Shown here: positions 35,400 to 44,311 of the stretch, one piece after another
How the letters are laid out: each line of letters begins with the position of its first letter
How positions within the stretch are numbered: the stretch's first letter is position 1
Assembly: GCA_016234935.1 (NCBI GenBank)
Contig: JACRNL010000004.1
Coordinates: forward strand, 23,922 to 87,921
Length of the DNA stretch: 64,000 bases
From: Deltaproteobacteria bacterium
GTDB lineage: Bacteria; Desulfobacterota; GWC2-55-46
Reading direction: 5' to 3'
Notes under the pieces: generated by a model
Told to the model about the DNA's origin: nothing
The model's database searches: none
What the model saw: only the letters and a program-made list of their open reading frames with translations
Made by a program: the position numbers and the translations under genes

Positions 35400-36524
35400 A
35401 TGTCAAGAGGCATAAAACTTTTCACAATAGCCGGGATACGCATCTCCCTTGACTACACCTGGTTTATTGTTTTCACGCTTTTTGCGTGGAGCCTTGCCTT
35501 CGGATATTTTCCGTTTCGCTACCCCGGCTTCGCAAAAGCCACATACGTTTCAATGGGTCTTGTCTCCTCATTCCTCCTTTTCGCGTGCGTCCTCATACAC
35601 GAGATGTCGCATTCGATAACGGCCAACCGCCTGGGACTGGACATCCACGAAATAACGCTGTTCATCTTCGGCGGCATGGCGGAGCTTACCAGGGAGCCTG
35701 ACGACCCCTCGGTGGAGTTGAAAATAGCCCTTGCGGGCCCGGCGGCGAGCGCGGCGCTTGCCCTGTTTTTCTGGCTGATATCCATGATGGTCTCCTTCAC
35801 GGATTTTCCGGTAGTCCATGCCGTCATCTCGTATCTTGCGATGATAAACGCGATGCTCCTTGTCTTCAACATGATCCCCGGCTTTCCGCTCGACGGCGGA
35901 CGCGTGCTCCGTGCCATATGGTGGCTGAAGACCGGCGACATGCCGCGCGCCACAATGGTGGCCAGCAGGATAGGCAGGGGCTTTGCCATGCTTCTTATCA
36001 TCTCAGGGGTGCTTCAGATAGCAACGGGCAACTTCACCGGCGGCCTCTGGTCTGTCTTCATCGGCTTTTTCCTCCAGAGCGCGGCCGAGAGCGGGTATCA
36101 GGACATGCTCATGAAGCGCGCCCTCAAGGGCGTGCGCGTGAAGGACATCATGAGCGCCGGCGTTGTGACGATTGACGAGAAAGTCACCGTTGCCGAAGCG
36201 GTTGACAAATACTTTCTGACCCGCCACCACGCCTCATTCCCGATTACCGCCTCCGGGCAGGTCATCGGCATATTGAGCCTCAGACATGTCCGGGAACTCG
36301 GCAAAGACCGGTGGCCGACGACGCAGGTCAAAGACCTGATGACGAGGCTTACACCGGAGACGACCCTGTCGCCTGAAGAAAGCGCCCTCGGCGCCATCGG
36401 CAGGCTCGCGGCAGGCACGGTCGGCAGATGCCCGGTGCTTGACCCGGCAGGGCGGCTCGTTGGCATAGTTTCCAAAAGCGATATCATCAAGGTGTTGGAG
36501 CTTAAATCAGAGCTGCGTAAATGA
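35400..36524 (+). CDS. Site-2 protease-like M50 metalloprotease with CBS domains
   Basis: 374 residues. Five or six membrane helices (about 1-225) carry [11 protein letters not shown] (HExxH zinc site) and the second zinc motif [16 protein letters not shown]. Two CBS domains (about 240-370) end the protein. Such rhomboid-unlike intramembrane proteases cleave membrane substrates, and CBS pairs usually sense adenine nucleotides. The substrate is unknown. A bidirectional terminator follows. Confidence 0.9.
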   Translation: MSRGIKLFTIAGIRISLDYTWFIVFTLFAWSLAFGYFPFRYPGFAKATYVSMGLVSSFLLFACVLIHEMSHSITANRLGLDIHEITLFIFGGMAELTREPDDPSVELKIALAGPAASAALALFFWLISMMVSFTDFPVVHAVISYLAMINAMLLVFNMIPGFPLDGGRVLRAIWWLKTGDMPRATMVASRIGRGFAMLLIISGVLQIATGNFTGGLWSVFIGFFLQSAAESGYQDMLMKRALKGVRVKDIMSAGVVTIDEKVTVAEAVDKYFLTRHHASFPITASGQVIGILSLRHVRELGKDRWPTTQVKDLMTRLTPETTLSPEESALGAIGRLAAGTVGRCPVLDPAGRLVGIVSKSDIIKVLELKSELRK

Positions 36525-36605
36525 ATTTAAAAAAGCTCATCAGAAACAGTCCTTGCCAAGAGCCTGCACGCCATTTGGCATATTGACATTCGACTTGCAA
36601 ATGCA

Positions 36606-36642
36606 AAAAGGCCCCTTGCGGACATTCCGCAAAGGGCCTTTA
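36606..36642. terminator. Bidirectional rho-independent terminator
   Basis: AAAAAGGCCCCTTGCGG pairs with CCGCAAAGGGCCTTT around a short ACATT loop. It lies between the convergent M50 protease and carbonic anhydrase genes. Confidence 0.88.
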
Positions 36643-36663
36643 AACTTACACGCTGGAAAAAAT

Positions 36664-37464
36664 CTACTTCGCCGCGGCGGCTGCGGCCTTTACTTTTATC
36701 GTCCTGCCGTTAAGCGGCTGAACCGGCCTGTTGTTGTTGCGGAATATCTTCTTGAACGCGGCTATCTGCTTCTTGGACATCTGTATCGGGGTCTTCAAGA
36801 CTATCCAGGTCACTATCTCAGAGCACGGCGGGGTCGTCAAAGAGCCGGCATAGGTGTAAAACGCCCTGTCCTTTGGCAGAAGGTCGTCGGCAATGACCGT
36901 CACGTCAAGCTCCTTTTTTTCATTCGCCTTTTTGGGGAGATTCGCGAATACGCCCTTGTATGCCGCGTTTTCAGCGCCTGCTTCTATAAGCACGCCTATG
37001 ACCGCGAGCTTGCCGTCCGCGTTCTTGTGCACGAGGTGGTTCTCCATGGCAAAGGACTTTCCGCCGACCGTGTGCTCGCTGGGGTCGTGGAAGTGAAACT
37101 GCACAAGCTCATAATCAACGCCGTCTACCTTTATTCCACTGCCCTTGTCGTAGTTCACCTGTATGGTGTGGCCGTTGTTTATAATATTAAGCTTTGAAGG
37201 CTTGTAGCTGAAGGAGATGTCCGCGAGAGGCGCCTCCGACGTCCCTTCGATGTTTATCGGCGACTGGCTCTTGCCTTTGCACGCTTCGTTGTCTTTTGAA
37301 ATATCGCCCCAGTGCGACGGGCCTGCCTCGCCCTCATAGCCCCAGTGCGGGGCATGACCGTGCTCGCCGGCTACGGCCCCGGCTGCGCCGCAAAATGAGA
37401 TGCCCAGAGTCAGCGCCGCCGCTAAAAGCCCGCGCTTTGATGCCGCTATCTTTCCGATTATCAT
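36664..37464 (-). CDS. Alpha-type carbonic anhydrase, exported
   Basis: 266 residues: signal peptide 1-32, then an alpha-CA fold with QSPINI, zinc His residues in FHFHDPSEH and the third His in MENHLVH, and SLTTPPCSEIVTW. It interconverts CO2 and bicarbonate in the periplasm. Could support autotrophic carbon supply (compare the archaeal FBP aldolase/phosphatase), but this link is inference. Confidence 0.94.
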   Translation of the reverse strand: MIIGKIAASKRGLLAAALTLGISFCGAAGAVAGEHGHAPHWGYEGEAGPSHWGDISKDNEACKGKSQSPINIEGTSEAPLADISFSYKPSKLNIINNGHTIQVNYDKGSGIKVDGVDYELVQFHFHDPSEHTVGGKSFAMENHLVHKNADGKLAVIGVLIEAGAENAAYKGVFANLPKKANEKKELDVTVIADDLLPKDRAFYTYAGSLTTPPCSEIVTWIVLKTPIQMSKKQIAAFKKIFRNNNRPVQPLNGRTIKVKAAAAAAK

Positions 37465-37613
37465 GTTGACTGCTCCTTTTTTGCTTTTTTTTTAGAGTTA
37501 ATTTTAAAAACAAAACAGGCAATGCGCCCCCTGCTCCCGCACTGTACGCAAGGCTAAAGCCTTGCCCTGCAACACCCATGCTCCCGCGGCCTTACAGCTT
37601 ACTGCCCGGCCTG

Positions 37614-38105
37614 CTACCTGTCCGGTTTTCTGAAGAACAGGTCGTGGAGAGTGTAGACCTCCTTGACGACATATTCCTTAACGCCGGTCGGCAGGTTTAT
37701 TACGACATCTTCATCCGGCTTTTTATTAAGAAGTCCCTTGCCTATGGGGGAGTTTACGGAAATCCTGCCGTTACGCGGGTCAACCTCTTCAGGCGTGACG
37801 AGTTCGTAGACGACTTCAAGGCCGGTGCTCTGGTCTTCAAGATGCACGCGGGAGCCAAAACCAACGGCGTCCTTCGGGATATTGTCAAGCTTCAGGGAGA
37901 CAAGGGAGTTCACCCTTGCCGTGAGGTGCGCCACACGCGCCTGCAGGAAAGACTGGCGCTGCTTGGCGGCCTCATATTCGGAATTCTCGCGGAAGTCCCC
38001 GTGGGCCGCGGCCTTTCGAAGCTCCTTGGGCACGTCAAAGCGCAGCTCCTTGTCGACCTTCAAGAGCTCTTCCCTTAACTGTTTTACTATCGGCAACTCG
38101 TCCAT
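37614..38105 (-). CDS. greA: Transcription elongation factor GreA
   Basis: 163 residues from ATG at 38105. The N-terminal coiled-coil domain (DVPKELRKAAAHGDFRENSEYEAAKQRQ) with the catalytic acidic tip is followed by a C-terminal FKBP-like domain (GSRVHLEDQSTG, PIGKGLLNKK). It rescues backtracked RNA polymerase. It is slightly unusual in lacking the longer first helix start seen in enteric GreA. Confidence 0.9.
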   Translation of the reverse strand: MDELPIVKQLREELLKVDKELRFDVPKELRKAAAHGDFRENSEYEAAKQRQSFLQARVAHLTARVNSLVSLKLDNIPKDAVGFGSRVHLEDQSTGLEVVYELVTPEEVDPRNGRISVNSPIGKGLLNKKPDEDVVINLPTGVKEYVVKEVYTLHDLFFRKPDR

Positions 38106-38119
38106 AAATTCTCCGTTTT

Positions 38120-38190
38120 TCCGGCAGGCTGCAACTGGGGCTTCCCCGCTAAAAGCTCGCGGGGACATGTTTTGAGCAGCCTGCCGGACA
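38120..38190. repeat. GCAGGCTGC inverted repeat
   Basis: CCGGCAGGCTGC (about 38119) and GCAGCCTGCCGG (about 38178) bound a segment containing CCCCGCTAAAAGCTCGCGGGG. It fills the gap between greA and rlmD. Related to 35122-35376. Confidence 0.6.
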
Positions 38191-38233
38191 TTTTCAGCAA
38201 CCCGCTCAATCAACGCCGCGAGCCGGACAGACA

Positions 38234-39550
38234 TTACTGTTCCATGACAACCACGCATTCCATGTGATATGTCTGCGGGAACATGTCGAAAAGGCAGGCA
38301 TTGAACTTCCGGTAGCCGTGCTCGGCGAATACCGCGAGGTCCCTTGCGAGCGTCGGGGGACTGCACGAAACATATACTATTTTTTTAGGCTTCAATTGCG
38401 CAAGGGACGTCGAAACGTCCAGATCGCCGCCGCGCGGAGGGTCTAATACTACCACATCGGCGGGATGTTTTTCAATTCTTTTCATGTTTGATTTAATCCA
38501 CTCCAGCGCGTCCGCGCGCATGAATCGGGCATTAACTATGGAATTTAACATGGCGTTGTCCGCGCCGTTTTTTACGGCCTCCTTGCCCGCTTCAACTCCG
38601 ACAGCCTCTTTGGCGAGCCTTGCCGCAGGCAGCGTGATGTTGCCTGCCCCGGCGAAAAGATCGACCACCCTTTCACCGCCATGCAGTCCGGCATACTCAA
38701 GGGCCTTCCTGACAAGGGCCGGGTTCAGAGACTGATTGGCCTGCGAAAATACGCTTATGCCGGAGGAGTAGGCCACGCCGCACGAATCATGCAAAAGCCG
38801 GGTGTCGCCGAGGGAGACGATGCGCTTGCCTCCTCCTGCCCCGCTATGGATGCCGCCAAAGACACCAGCGGACGGCCGGAGCCAGACCTCAATGCCCTTT
38901 ATCGCGTCCACAGCCTTTAAAACCCTTTCCCAATCAAACCCGCAGGCGCGCGAAATGCCTAAAGATGCCACGACCTTGCCGTCCCTGCGGCTAAGGCCGG
39001 CTTCCACCGAGCAAAGCGCGGGCGGAACGCCGGCCTCTTTCATAAAAAATGTCTTTATCCGCTTATAAGCGGCGTTCACGAGCGGGTCTGCGAGGGAACA
39101 TTCGTCAACGTCGACTATCCTGCTGGATGCATGCTCGAAAAACCCCCAGCTCAGCCCCTTTACCTGAAACCGCACCTTTGCCCTGTAATTGAACTCATCC
39201 GGCGAACCGGCCGGCGGCTGGAATGTTATGTCCTCTATCTTCCCGATCCTTTTAACGGTCTCTTCGAATATCTTTTCCTTCCACAAGAGCTGCTGGGAAT
39301 ATTTTATGTGCTGGAGCTGACAGCCGCCGCAGATGCCGTAGACCGGACATGGCGGGTCTTTCCTGACGGGAGAGGCCGTAAGGAGTTCCAGCAAAACGGC
39401 CTCTGAAAAACCCTTTTTTTCAGCGGTCACGCGCACCCTTGCCGTGTCGCCCGGGGCCGTGAGTGGGACAAAGACGACCTTGCCGTCTATCCTGCCTATG
39501 CCCTTCCCGCCGTAGGCAAGCCCGGTTATTTCAACGACCGCTTCCGTCAT
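38234..39550 (-). CDS. rlmD: 23S rRNA (uracil-C5)-methyltransferase, RlmD/TrmA family
   Basis: 438 residues. N-terminal TRAM domain (about 1-60), four Cys for an Fe-S cluster (CPVYGICGGCQLQH), and a C-terminal SAM domain with DLFAGAGNITLP, VVLDPPRGG and the catalytic VYVSCSPPTLARDL. It methylates a specific uracil in rRNA. RlmD versus RlmCD/RumB cannot be fixed by eye. Its start overlaps engB by 4 bp. Confidence 0.9.
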   Translation of the reverse strand: MTEAVVEITGLAYGGKGIGRIDGKVVFVPLTAPGDTARVRVTAEKKGFSEAVLLELLTASPVRKDPPCPVYGICGGCQLQHIKYSQQLLWKEKIFEETVKRIGKIEDITFQPPAGSPDEFNYRAKVRFQVKGLSWGFFEHASSRIVDVDECSLADPLVNAAYKRIKTFFMKEAGVPPALCSVEAGLSRRDGKVVASLGISRACGFDWERVLKAVDAIKGIEVWLRPSAGVFGGIHSGAGGGKRIVSLGDTRLLHDSCGVAYSSGISVFSQANQSLNPALVRKALEYAGLHGGERVVDLFAGAGNITLPAARLAKEAVGVEAGKEAVKNGADNAMLNSIVNARFMRADALEWIKSNMKRIEKHPADVVVLDPPRGGDLDVSTSLAQLKPKKIVYVSCSPPTLARDLAVFAEHGYRKFNACLFDMFPQTYHMECVVVMEQ

Positions 39551-40125
39551 GGCAGCATCTCCCGTATTTTTTTCCAGACCATGACCTTGCCAGTGCCCTT
39601 GGTCGCGGAAAAAGGAACCGGCGCGGCGGCGATATGCAAATCTCTTTTAAGCCGGGCCATGTTCGAGGCCAGCTCGTTGCTTGAGAGCTTGTCGGCCTTG
39701 GTGAATACCGTTACTACCGGAATATTAAACCGCCCTATCCAATCGTAGAGCAGTTCTTCAGCCTCTCCGGTCTCCCTTCTGGCGTCAAGGATGACCAGCG
39801 CGCCGCCGACGGAAGGCCTGTCTTCAAGGTATCCGTCTATCATCTTTTCCCATGAACGTTTTTCCTCGCGCGACACGGCGGCATAGCCGAAGCCGGGGAG
39901 GTCAACGAGATAGAACTCGCCGTTGACGCGGTAAAAGTTAATCGTCCTTGTCTTTCCGGGCTGCGACGACGTATGCGCAAGACCCTTGCGGTTGACAAGC
40001 GTGTTTATAAGCGACGACTTGCCGACGTTGCTCCTGCCTATGAGCGCTATCTCCGGCAGACGGTCCTTTGGAAATGATCTGCCGTCAACCGCGCTTGCGG
40101 TGAACTCGGCGCTTTTTATCTTCAT
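39547..40125 (-). CDS. engB: Ribosome biogenesis GTPase EngB/YsxC
   Basis: 192 residues from ATG at 40125 (MKIKSAEFTAS). G1 GRSNVGKSSLI, G2 region SSQPGKTRTINFY, G3 DLPGFGYA, G4 TKAD, G5 SATKG. EngB acts in large ribosomal subunit assembly. The frame is open further upstream through a repeat, which I exclude. Confidence 0.94.
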   Translation of the reverse strand: MKIKSAEFTASAVDGRSFPKDRLPEIALIGRSNVGKSSLINTLVNRKGLAHTSSQPGKTRTINFYRVNGEFYLVDLPGFGYAAVSREEKRSWEKMIDGYLEDRPSVGGALVILDARRETGEAEELLYDWIGRFNIPVVTVFTKADKLSSNELASNMARLKRDLHIAAAPVPFSATKGTGKVMVWKKIREMLP

Positions 40126-40204
40126 ATATTTTTCCGATTGTTTATAAAAAAAGATAGTCTGACCGACGCCATTCTCCGGCAGGCCGCTCAAAACATCTCC
40201 CCGC

Positions 40205-40262
40205 AGGCCTGCCCTCGCGTGTCTAAACATGTCCTCGAATGTCTCTATCGGGGAGCGGGGGC
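40205..40262. repeat. CGGGGAT-family palindromic repeat
   Basis: CTGCCCTCGCGTGTCTAAAC is followed by TCCTCGAATGTCTCTATCGG GGAG. Same family as 4976-5140, in the gap between pilB and engB. Confidence 0.5.
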
Positions 40263-40282
40263 TTTAAGCGGGGAAGCCCCGG

Positions 40283-42124
40283 CTAAGTTACAGATATTAC
40301 CTCTTCGTAGGTCGTAACCCCCATGAGCATCTTTTTGACGGCGGACTCCCTGAGCGTTGACATGCCCTCGGCGCGCGCCTCCTTCCCGATGGCCTCCACG
40401 TCGGCGGTTGTCGCCGTCATGGCCTTGAGCCTGTCGGTCATTGGCATCATCTCGAATACGCCGATCCTGCCCTTGTAACCCGTCCCCCTGCAGTCCGGAC
40501 AGCCTTCGCCGTAGCTGATCCTGTATTCCCTGTCCTTGAGGCGCAGATACTCTCTTTCCTCTGGCAGGAGGATGCGCTGCTTCTTGCACTGCGGGCATAT
40601 CTTCCTGACGAGCCTTTGCGCCACTACGCCGAGGACGGTCGAATTCACCAGAAACGGCGGCACGCCCAGGTCCATGAGCCGCGTAAGGGAAGAGGCCGCG
40701 TTATTCGTATGCAGGGTCGACAATACGAGATGGCCGGTTAGCGCGGCCTGAACCGCGTTCGTGGCCGTTTCCTTATCCCGTATCTCGCCTACCATGATGA
40801 TGTCCGGGTCCTGCCTTAATATGGTGCGAAGGCTGTTTGCGAAGTCAACGCCGATATGCTGCTGGACGCCGACCTGATTAAACTCCTCCACAACCATTTC
40901 TATCGGGTCTTCTATGGTGACTATGTTTACCTCGGACGTTGACAGCACCTTTAAGGCCGAATACAGGGTCGTCGTCTTGCCGCTTCCGGTGGGGCCTGTG
41001 ACGAGTATTATGCCGTATGTCTTTTTAAGGAAGGACTCGAATGTCTCATACTCCTTCGGGAAAAAACCGAGGTTTGGAAGTTCCTGAAAGAGTATCTCCG
41101 GGTCGAATATCCTTATAACGACCTTTTCGCCGAATGCCGTCGGAAGCGTGGATACGCGAAGCTCTACTTCCTTATCCTTGAAAGAGGTCTTTATCCTGCC
41201 GTCCTGCGGCCTTCTCTTCTCGGAGATGTCCATCCTTGAAAGCATCTTTATCCTTGATACCATTGACGGATGGACGGCCTTGGGCACCGTGTGTATCGAA
41301 TGAAGTATGCCGTCTATCCTGAACCTTACGAGCGTCATCTCCCTCTTGGGCTCTATATGTATGTCGGACGCCCTCTGTTCATAGGCATAATGAAGGAGGT
41401 ATTCAACGGCGTTGACGACGTGCTGGTCGGTTGCCTCAAGCTCGACGGATCCCTTGAGCTTGACATACTGTTCAAGATTGCCAAGCTCCGGAGAGGCCTT
41501 TGCCTCTTTTTCAGCCGCGCCCACCGAATAGCGGAAGCCGTAGAACTCGCGGACTATCTTCAATATGTCGGATTTGGAGCACAGGACAAGCGCCGTCTTG
41601 GTTTTCATGGTGCTTCTGAGGCTGTCCACCCCTTCGAGGTTAAAGGGGTCCGCCACGGCAAACGTGATAACGCCGTCCTTCTCGCCTACGGGCACGACAA
41701 GATACTTCTGCGCAAAGGGCCTCGGTATCCTTGACGTCACGAGGTCCAGGTTGAGCTTTAACGGATCGAGCTTTCTGTAGGGAAGGCCGGCATCCGCGGC
41801 AATGGCCTCGGTGATCATGTCCTCGGTAACGGGCCTGCCGCCGCTGCCGGCAACGGTCAGATTCAAAGATGCGATTATCTCCGCCGGAGAGATGAACTCC
41901 GGGACGTTGTGCGGCCTTCTGGATGTGTAAGAGGACTCCTGGGATTTTCTCAGACGCGCCCGCTGGGCATCGCCCTTGATGAATATCTCCCGCTCCTGTG
42001 CCTCGGAAATGACGCCCTTTTTACGCAGGAGCGCGCCGGCGTATTCCAACGTCAACGCCTTTTTAAGCTGCTCAGAGCCTGTTGCCGTTTCAGGCGGCTT
42101 TTTGTCCTTCTGTTCTTTCATCAT
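40283..42124 (-). CDS. pilB: Type IV pilus assembly/type II secretion ATPase (PilB/GspE)
   Basis: 613 residues. N-terminal GspE domain (about 90-200), catalytic domain with Walker A GPTGSGKTTTLY, the Asp box and Walker B-like IMVGEIRDKETA, the His box LSTLHTNNAASS, and a C-terminal tetracysteine zinc motif (CPQCKKQR and CPDCRGTGYKG). It powers pilus extension or secretion. No pilin or PilC gene is nearby, so PilB versus GspE is undecided. Confidence 0.9.
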   Translation of the reverse strand: MMKEQKDKKPPETATGSEQLKKALTLEYAGALLRKKGVISEAQEREIFIKGDAQRARLRKSQESSYTSRRPHNVPEFISPAEIIASLNLTVAGSGGRPVTEDMITEAIAADAGLPYRKLDPLKLNLDLVTSRIPRPFAQKYLVVPVGEKDGVITFAVADPFNLEGVDSLRSTMKTKTALVLCSKSDILKIVREFYGFRYSVGAAEKEAKASPELGNLEQYVKLKGSVELEATDQHVVNAVEYLLHYAYEQRASDIHIEPKREMTLVRFRIDGILHSIHTVPKAVHPSMVSRIKMLSRMDISEKRRPQDGRIKTSFKDKEVELRVSTLPTAFGEKVVIRIFDPEILFQELPNLGFFPKEYETFESFLKKTYGIILVTGPTGSGKTTTLYSALKVLSTSEVNIVTIEDPIEMVVEEFNQVGVQQHIGVDFANSLRTILRQDPDIIMVGEIRDKETATNAVQAALTGHLVLSTLHTNNAASSLTRLMDLGVPPFLVNSTVLGVVAQRLVRKICPQCKKQRILLPEEREYLRLKDREYRISYGEGCPDCRGTGYKGRIGVFEMMPMTDRLKAMTATTADVEAIGKEARAEGMSTLRESAVKKMLMGVTTYEEVISVT

Positions 42125-42131
42125 TAATTTA

Positions 42132-42455
42132 TCACAGGTCTATGGTCTTGACTTCCGCGTTTATCCCTGTTTTTTCATCTTCCGCTTCTTCCCGCAGCCC
42201 GCCGCCTTTTTTTTCTTCTTCCGCGTAATCGCCGCGGGAATCCGGCCCTTTGCCCCTTTGCGCCTTGAGGAGCTCTTTTAAGAGTGCGTTGGTCTTCTCC
42301 TGCTCCTCGATGAGCCTCGTTAAAAGCCCCTTTGTGCCAAAGACGGAAAACGGCAAGGCTATCCACAATATTACCATAACCCCGGCGGCCGCCACAAAGA
42401 ATATAAAGAACGCCGAGAGTATCACCAGCGCCGGATTTTCAGCAAATCCCGTCAT
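42132..42455 (-). CDS. Small membrane protein upstream of pilB
   Basis: 107 residues with one membrane helix (about 10-40, VILSAFFIFFVAAAGVMVILWIALPF), a coiled-coil stretch (LIEEQEKTNALLKELLKAQ) and a Glu/Lys-rich tail. It ends 7 bp before pilB, so it is probably cotranscribed. No family recognised. Confidence 0.65.
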   Translation of the reverse strand: MTGFAENPALVILSAFFIFFVAAAGVMVILWIALPFSVFGTKGLLTRLIEEQEKTNALLKELLKAQRGKGPDSRGDYAEEEKKGGGLREEAEDEKTGINAEVKTIDL

Positions 42456-42521
42456 ATAGCCCCATGCCCGGTTTATTTATTGCGCCATCCATTCCCATCG
42501 CAAACTTGCGCGAACCAAGCC

Positions 42522-43769
42522 CTATTTTACCTTGAAAACCCTTTGAACGACATTCTCCCACTTCACCTTTTCCTGCTCCGCGGTCTTCAGGTCTTTAAGC
42601 GACACCACGCCTTCTTTAATTTCATCCTCGCCGAGGATAACGGCAAAACTCGCGCCTATCTGGTCAACGCGCTTCATGCGCTTTTTCAAAGGGGCCTCGG
42701 AAAAATCCTCCGTGATCCTCAGCCCTGCGCCGCGCCAGAGCTTTAAAAGCTCTATCCCCTTCTTTTCAGCCGCCGCCCCAAGCGCGATGAACGCCGCAAG
42801 AGGTCTTTCTTGAAAACCCTTGTCCTTTATGACTATCGCCAGCCGCTCCATGCCAATTGCGAAACCAAAGCACGGCGTGGCAGGGCCGCCAAGGTCGGAA
42901 ACGAGGCCGTCGTACCTGCCGCCGGCGGCTATGGCGTTTTGCGAACCCAGGCTCTCCTCGGCAGTTATCTCAAACGTCGTCTTTGAATAATAGTCAAGCC
43001 CGCGCACCATGCGGGGGTTTATGTTCGGGGCGATATTCAATCCCGCAAGGCCGTGCTTTACCCTTTCAAAATGGACATTGCACGGCTGGCAGAGATGCTC
43101 CGTTATTCTCGGCGCATTTTCTGTTGCCTCGATGCACTTCGGGCTTTTGCAGTCGAGCGCGCGCAGGGGGTTTGCGTCCATCCGCCGCTGACAGTTCTCG
43201 CACAGCCTTTCCTTCACGCCCTGAAGAAATATCTTCAATCTGCTTTTATAACCAGGCCTGCATTCAGCGCAGCCCAAAGAATTTATGTGAAGGGTTATGC
43301 CGCTTACGTCAAGCCGCCGAAACAGCTCGACGAGCATGCCTATGGTCTCGGCGTCCGCGCGCGGGCTCTCGTCGCCAAGGACCTCGGCCCCTATCTGGTA
43401 AAACTGGCGGTATCTGCCCTTTTGCGGCCTCTCGTAGCGGAACATCGGCCCGGCGTAAAAAAGCTTCGTCACAGGAGAAGTGTAGAGCTTATGCTCGACA
43501 TACGCCCTGACCACCGGCGCGGTGCCTTCGGGACGGAGCGTCAGGGAATCTCCATGACGGTCGGTGAAGGTGTACATCTCCTTTTCCACGATGTCGGTCG
43601 TCTCGCCGATGGAGCGCAGGAACAGCTCGGTCCTGTCCGCCACCGGGACCCGTATCTCGGAAAAGCCGCAGGCTGAAAATACCTTTACGGCCTCGTCTTC
43701 GATGTGGCGCCACAGGGCGCTTTCACCGGGAAGTATATCGTTAAAGCCTCTAATGGCTGTGATGGTCAT
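42522..43769 (-). CDS. hisS: Histidyl-tRNA synthetase
   Basis: 415 residues, class II. Motif 2 GPMFRYERPQKGRYRQFYQIG, histidine motifs RGLDYYSKTTFEI and GGRYDGLVSDLGG, motif 3 CFGFAIGMERL, and a C-terminal anticodon domain. It starts 4 bp after the stop of the 89-residue gene upstream. Confidence 0.96.
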   Translation of the reverse strand: MTITAIRGFNDILPGESALWRHIEDEAVKVFSACGFSEIRVPVADRTELFLRSIGETTDIVEKEMYTFTDRHGDSLTLRPEGTAPVVRAYVEHKLYTSPVTKLFYAGPMFRYERPQKGRYRQFYQIGAEVLGDESPRADAETIGMLVELFRRLDVSGITLHINSLGCAECRPGYKSRLKIFLQGVKERLCENCQRRMDANPLRALDCKSPKCIEATENAPRITEHLCQPCNVHFERVKHGLAGLNIAPNINPRMVRGLDYYSKTTFEITAEESLGSQNAIAAGGRYDGLVSDLGGPATPCFGFAIGMERLAIVIKDKGFQERPLAAFIALGAAAEKKGIELLKLWRGAGLRITEDFSEAPLKKRMKRVDQIGASFAVILGEDEIKEGVVSLKDLKTAEQEKVKWENVVQRVFKVK

Positions 43770-43773
43770 GGCG

Positions 43774-44043
43774 TCAGGGCTTTTCTTCCCCCTGCTTGTT
43801 ATACGCCCCGTCCAGAAGCCCCTTGACCACGGATGCGTGCTGTTCCTTTATCAGGCCTTTCACTACGGCGTCGAGCTGGTCGGACTTCAGGATATCCGCG
43901 TAGCTCGTCTTTTTGGAAGCCAGTATGTTGCCGCCCACGAAAAGAAGCGTCGTAACGGCAGGGTTTTTAACCCCCCCGTCCTCGGTCTGCACGTGGTAGA
44001 CCGTGCCCTTGTATTCGATATTTTGGTTCATGCCCAGGCGCAT
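43774..44043 (-). CDS. Small conserved-looking hypothetical protein
   Basis: 89 residues. GGAGA precedes the ATG. Motif YKGTVYHVQTEDGGVKNPAVTTLLFVGG suggests a small beta-rich domain followed by helices. I recall the pattern from deltaproteobacterial proteins but not a function. It is adjacent to hisS and probably cotranscribed. Confidence 0.6.
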   Translation of the reverse strand: MRLGMNQNIEYKGTVYHVQTEDGGVKNPAVTTLLFVGGNILASKKTSYADILKSDQLDAVVKGLIKEQHASVVKGLLDGAYNKQGEEKP

Positions 44044-44116
44044 GGATTATCTCCGTAACTAAAGGGATTTATAATAATTTTTAACACATCCCTGCCTTTT
44101 ATGCAAGGCCGCCAGC

Positions 44117-44208
44117 TTACCTTTTTTGAAAAAAAGGTGCTGCGCACGGCTAAAATCTAAATACAACCACTTAGCTTTGCCCGCCGCAGGCGCCAAAAAA
44201 CTTTAATA
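44117..44208 (+). repeat. About 90-bp dispersed repeat, first copy
   Basis: It contains a CCTTTTTTGAAAAAAAGG hairpin, GCGCACGGCTAAA, TTAGCTTTGCCCGCCGCAGG and CGCCAAAAAACTTTAAT. The reverse complement of 47000-47090 matches nearly throughout. The two copies flank acsA and rpsU in inverted orientation. Confidence 0.75.
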
Positions 44209-44246
44209 TTTCCTTTTTTTGACAGGCGCCGGGACGCCTTAGCTTC

Positions 44247-44275
44247 TTGACTTGAAAATTTCATTAGAGTATCTT
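44247..44275 (+). promoter_or_regulatory. Sigma-70 promoter of acsA
   Basis: TTGACT (44247-44252), a 17-bp spacer, TATCTT (44270-44275), 36 bp before the acsA ATG. Confidence 0.5.
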
Positions 44276-44311
44276 TTATGCATGCTCATTTAATGTTTAC
44301 AGGGGGTCTCC

